Part shown: one piece after another, positions 14,580 through 14,860 of the stretch | Layout: each line of letters opens with the position of its first letter | How positions within the stretch are numbered: position 1 is the stretch's first letter | Assembly: GCA_016783285.1 (NCBI GenBank) | Contig: JADHWW010000049.1 | Span: 1-14,860 of the forward strand | Direction of reading: 5' to 3' | DNA from: Anaerolineae bacterium | Lineage (GTDB): Bacteria; Chloroflexota; Anaerolineae; B4-G1 | DNA: 14,860 nt | Made by a program: the position numbers and the translations under genes | Notes under the pieces: generated by a model | What the model was told of the DNA's origin: nothing | Database searches by the model: none | Seen by the model: only the letters and a program-made list of their open reading frames with translations

Positions 14580-14860
14580 CTATCCTATGCGCAAACTGCG
14601 TAGGACTTTCATCACGTTATTTTCGCCCCGGCCAAAGTAATCATACAGACAGCGGTATTCGGCATAAAGGGTGTTGTAAGGGGCCAGATGCTCCGGTGTG
14701 GGGCGGTACACTTCGGCTGGAGGCGGAGCCATGTGGGCTACCGCTTCGCCTGGAGAGTCGTACCCGCCAGCGGACTGCCCGGCGGCCACTGCACCCAGCA
14801 TCGCCGCCCCCAGGGCTGTGACCTGTTCGGCCCCGGCTACGGCCATCTCGCGGCCAGTAA
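14580..14860 (-). CDS. araB: L-ribulokinase-like FGGY kinase, C-terminal end
   Basis: Only the last 93 or so residues are inside the window; the gene continues past the right edge, and the ATG at 14846 is internal. The text [27 protein letters not shown] is the conserved end of the FGGY C-terminal domain. The tail, with [19 protein letters not shown] and [18 protein letters not shown], matches AraB-type ribulokinases of the Bacillus kind rather than RhaB or xylulokinases. It would phosphorylate L-ribulose or D-ribulose at C5. Next to a fucose isomerase, which also handles D-arabinose, a D-arabinose to D-ribulose 5-phosphate branch is possible. The catalytic N-terminus cannot be checked here. 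Confidence 0.8.
   Translation of the reverse strand, partial: TGREMAVAGAEQVTALGAAMLGAVAAGQSAGGYDSPGEAVAHMAPPPAEVYRPTPEHLAPYNTLYAEYRCLYDYFGRGENNVMKVLRSLRIG

Overview
The window reads as chromosomal DNA of an uncultured, GC-rich bacterium. The enzyme set, the frequent GTG starts, and the short palindromic and heptamer repeats that enter coding sequence fit Chloroflexota (Anaerolineae-like) best. That assignment is inference from style, not from a marker gene.

Layout. Bases 1-946 carry two plus-strand genes: the 3' end of a MinD-superfamily P-loop ATPase and a small MOSC-domain protein. They converge on a long minus-strand block that fills the rest of the window. Read in transcription order from the right edge, this block contains: the 3' end of an AraB-like ribulokinase (14860-14580); an L-fucose isomerase (14536-12725); a rhamnulokinase-family kinase (12540-11023); a medium-chain zinc dehydrogenase (10988-9921); a PHP-domain protein with an apparent ATC start (9870-8524); an unusually long SorE-like zinc dehydrogenase (8502-6778); a SrlD-like short-chain dehydrogenase (6694-5903); and a 2-oxoacid dehydrogenase complex of fused E1 alpha/beta (5807-3741), E2 (3732-2395) and E3 (2388-967).

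How the genes may work together. FucI plus a RhaB-type kinase would turn a 6-deoxy-aldose (L-fucose or L-rhamnose) or a related pentose into a ketose 1-phosphate. The expected class II aldolase is not visible. Instead come three oxidoreductases and a PHP protein. Two of the oxidoreductases resemble the enzymes of the L-sorbose-1-P -> glucitol-6-P -> fructose-6-P route. A redox route for sugar phosphates feeding pyruvate into the adjacent dehydrogenase complex is therefore a reasonable but unproven reading.

The most notable non-gene structure is a set of small mobile-looking repeats. Three copies of a CCTTCG...CTCAGG element sit in frame inside lpdA, the E2 gene and rhaB. There are also heptamer or nonamer palindromes in the E2 linker, before the SDR gene and after fucI, and perfect hairpins at 9888-9922 and 12571-12615. 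No tRNA, rRNA, CRISPR array or IS transposase was seen, and no gene-free stretch exceeds about 185 bases.
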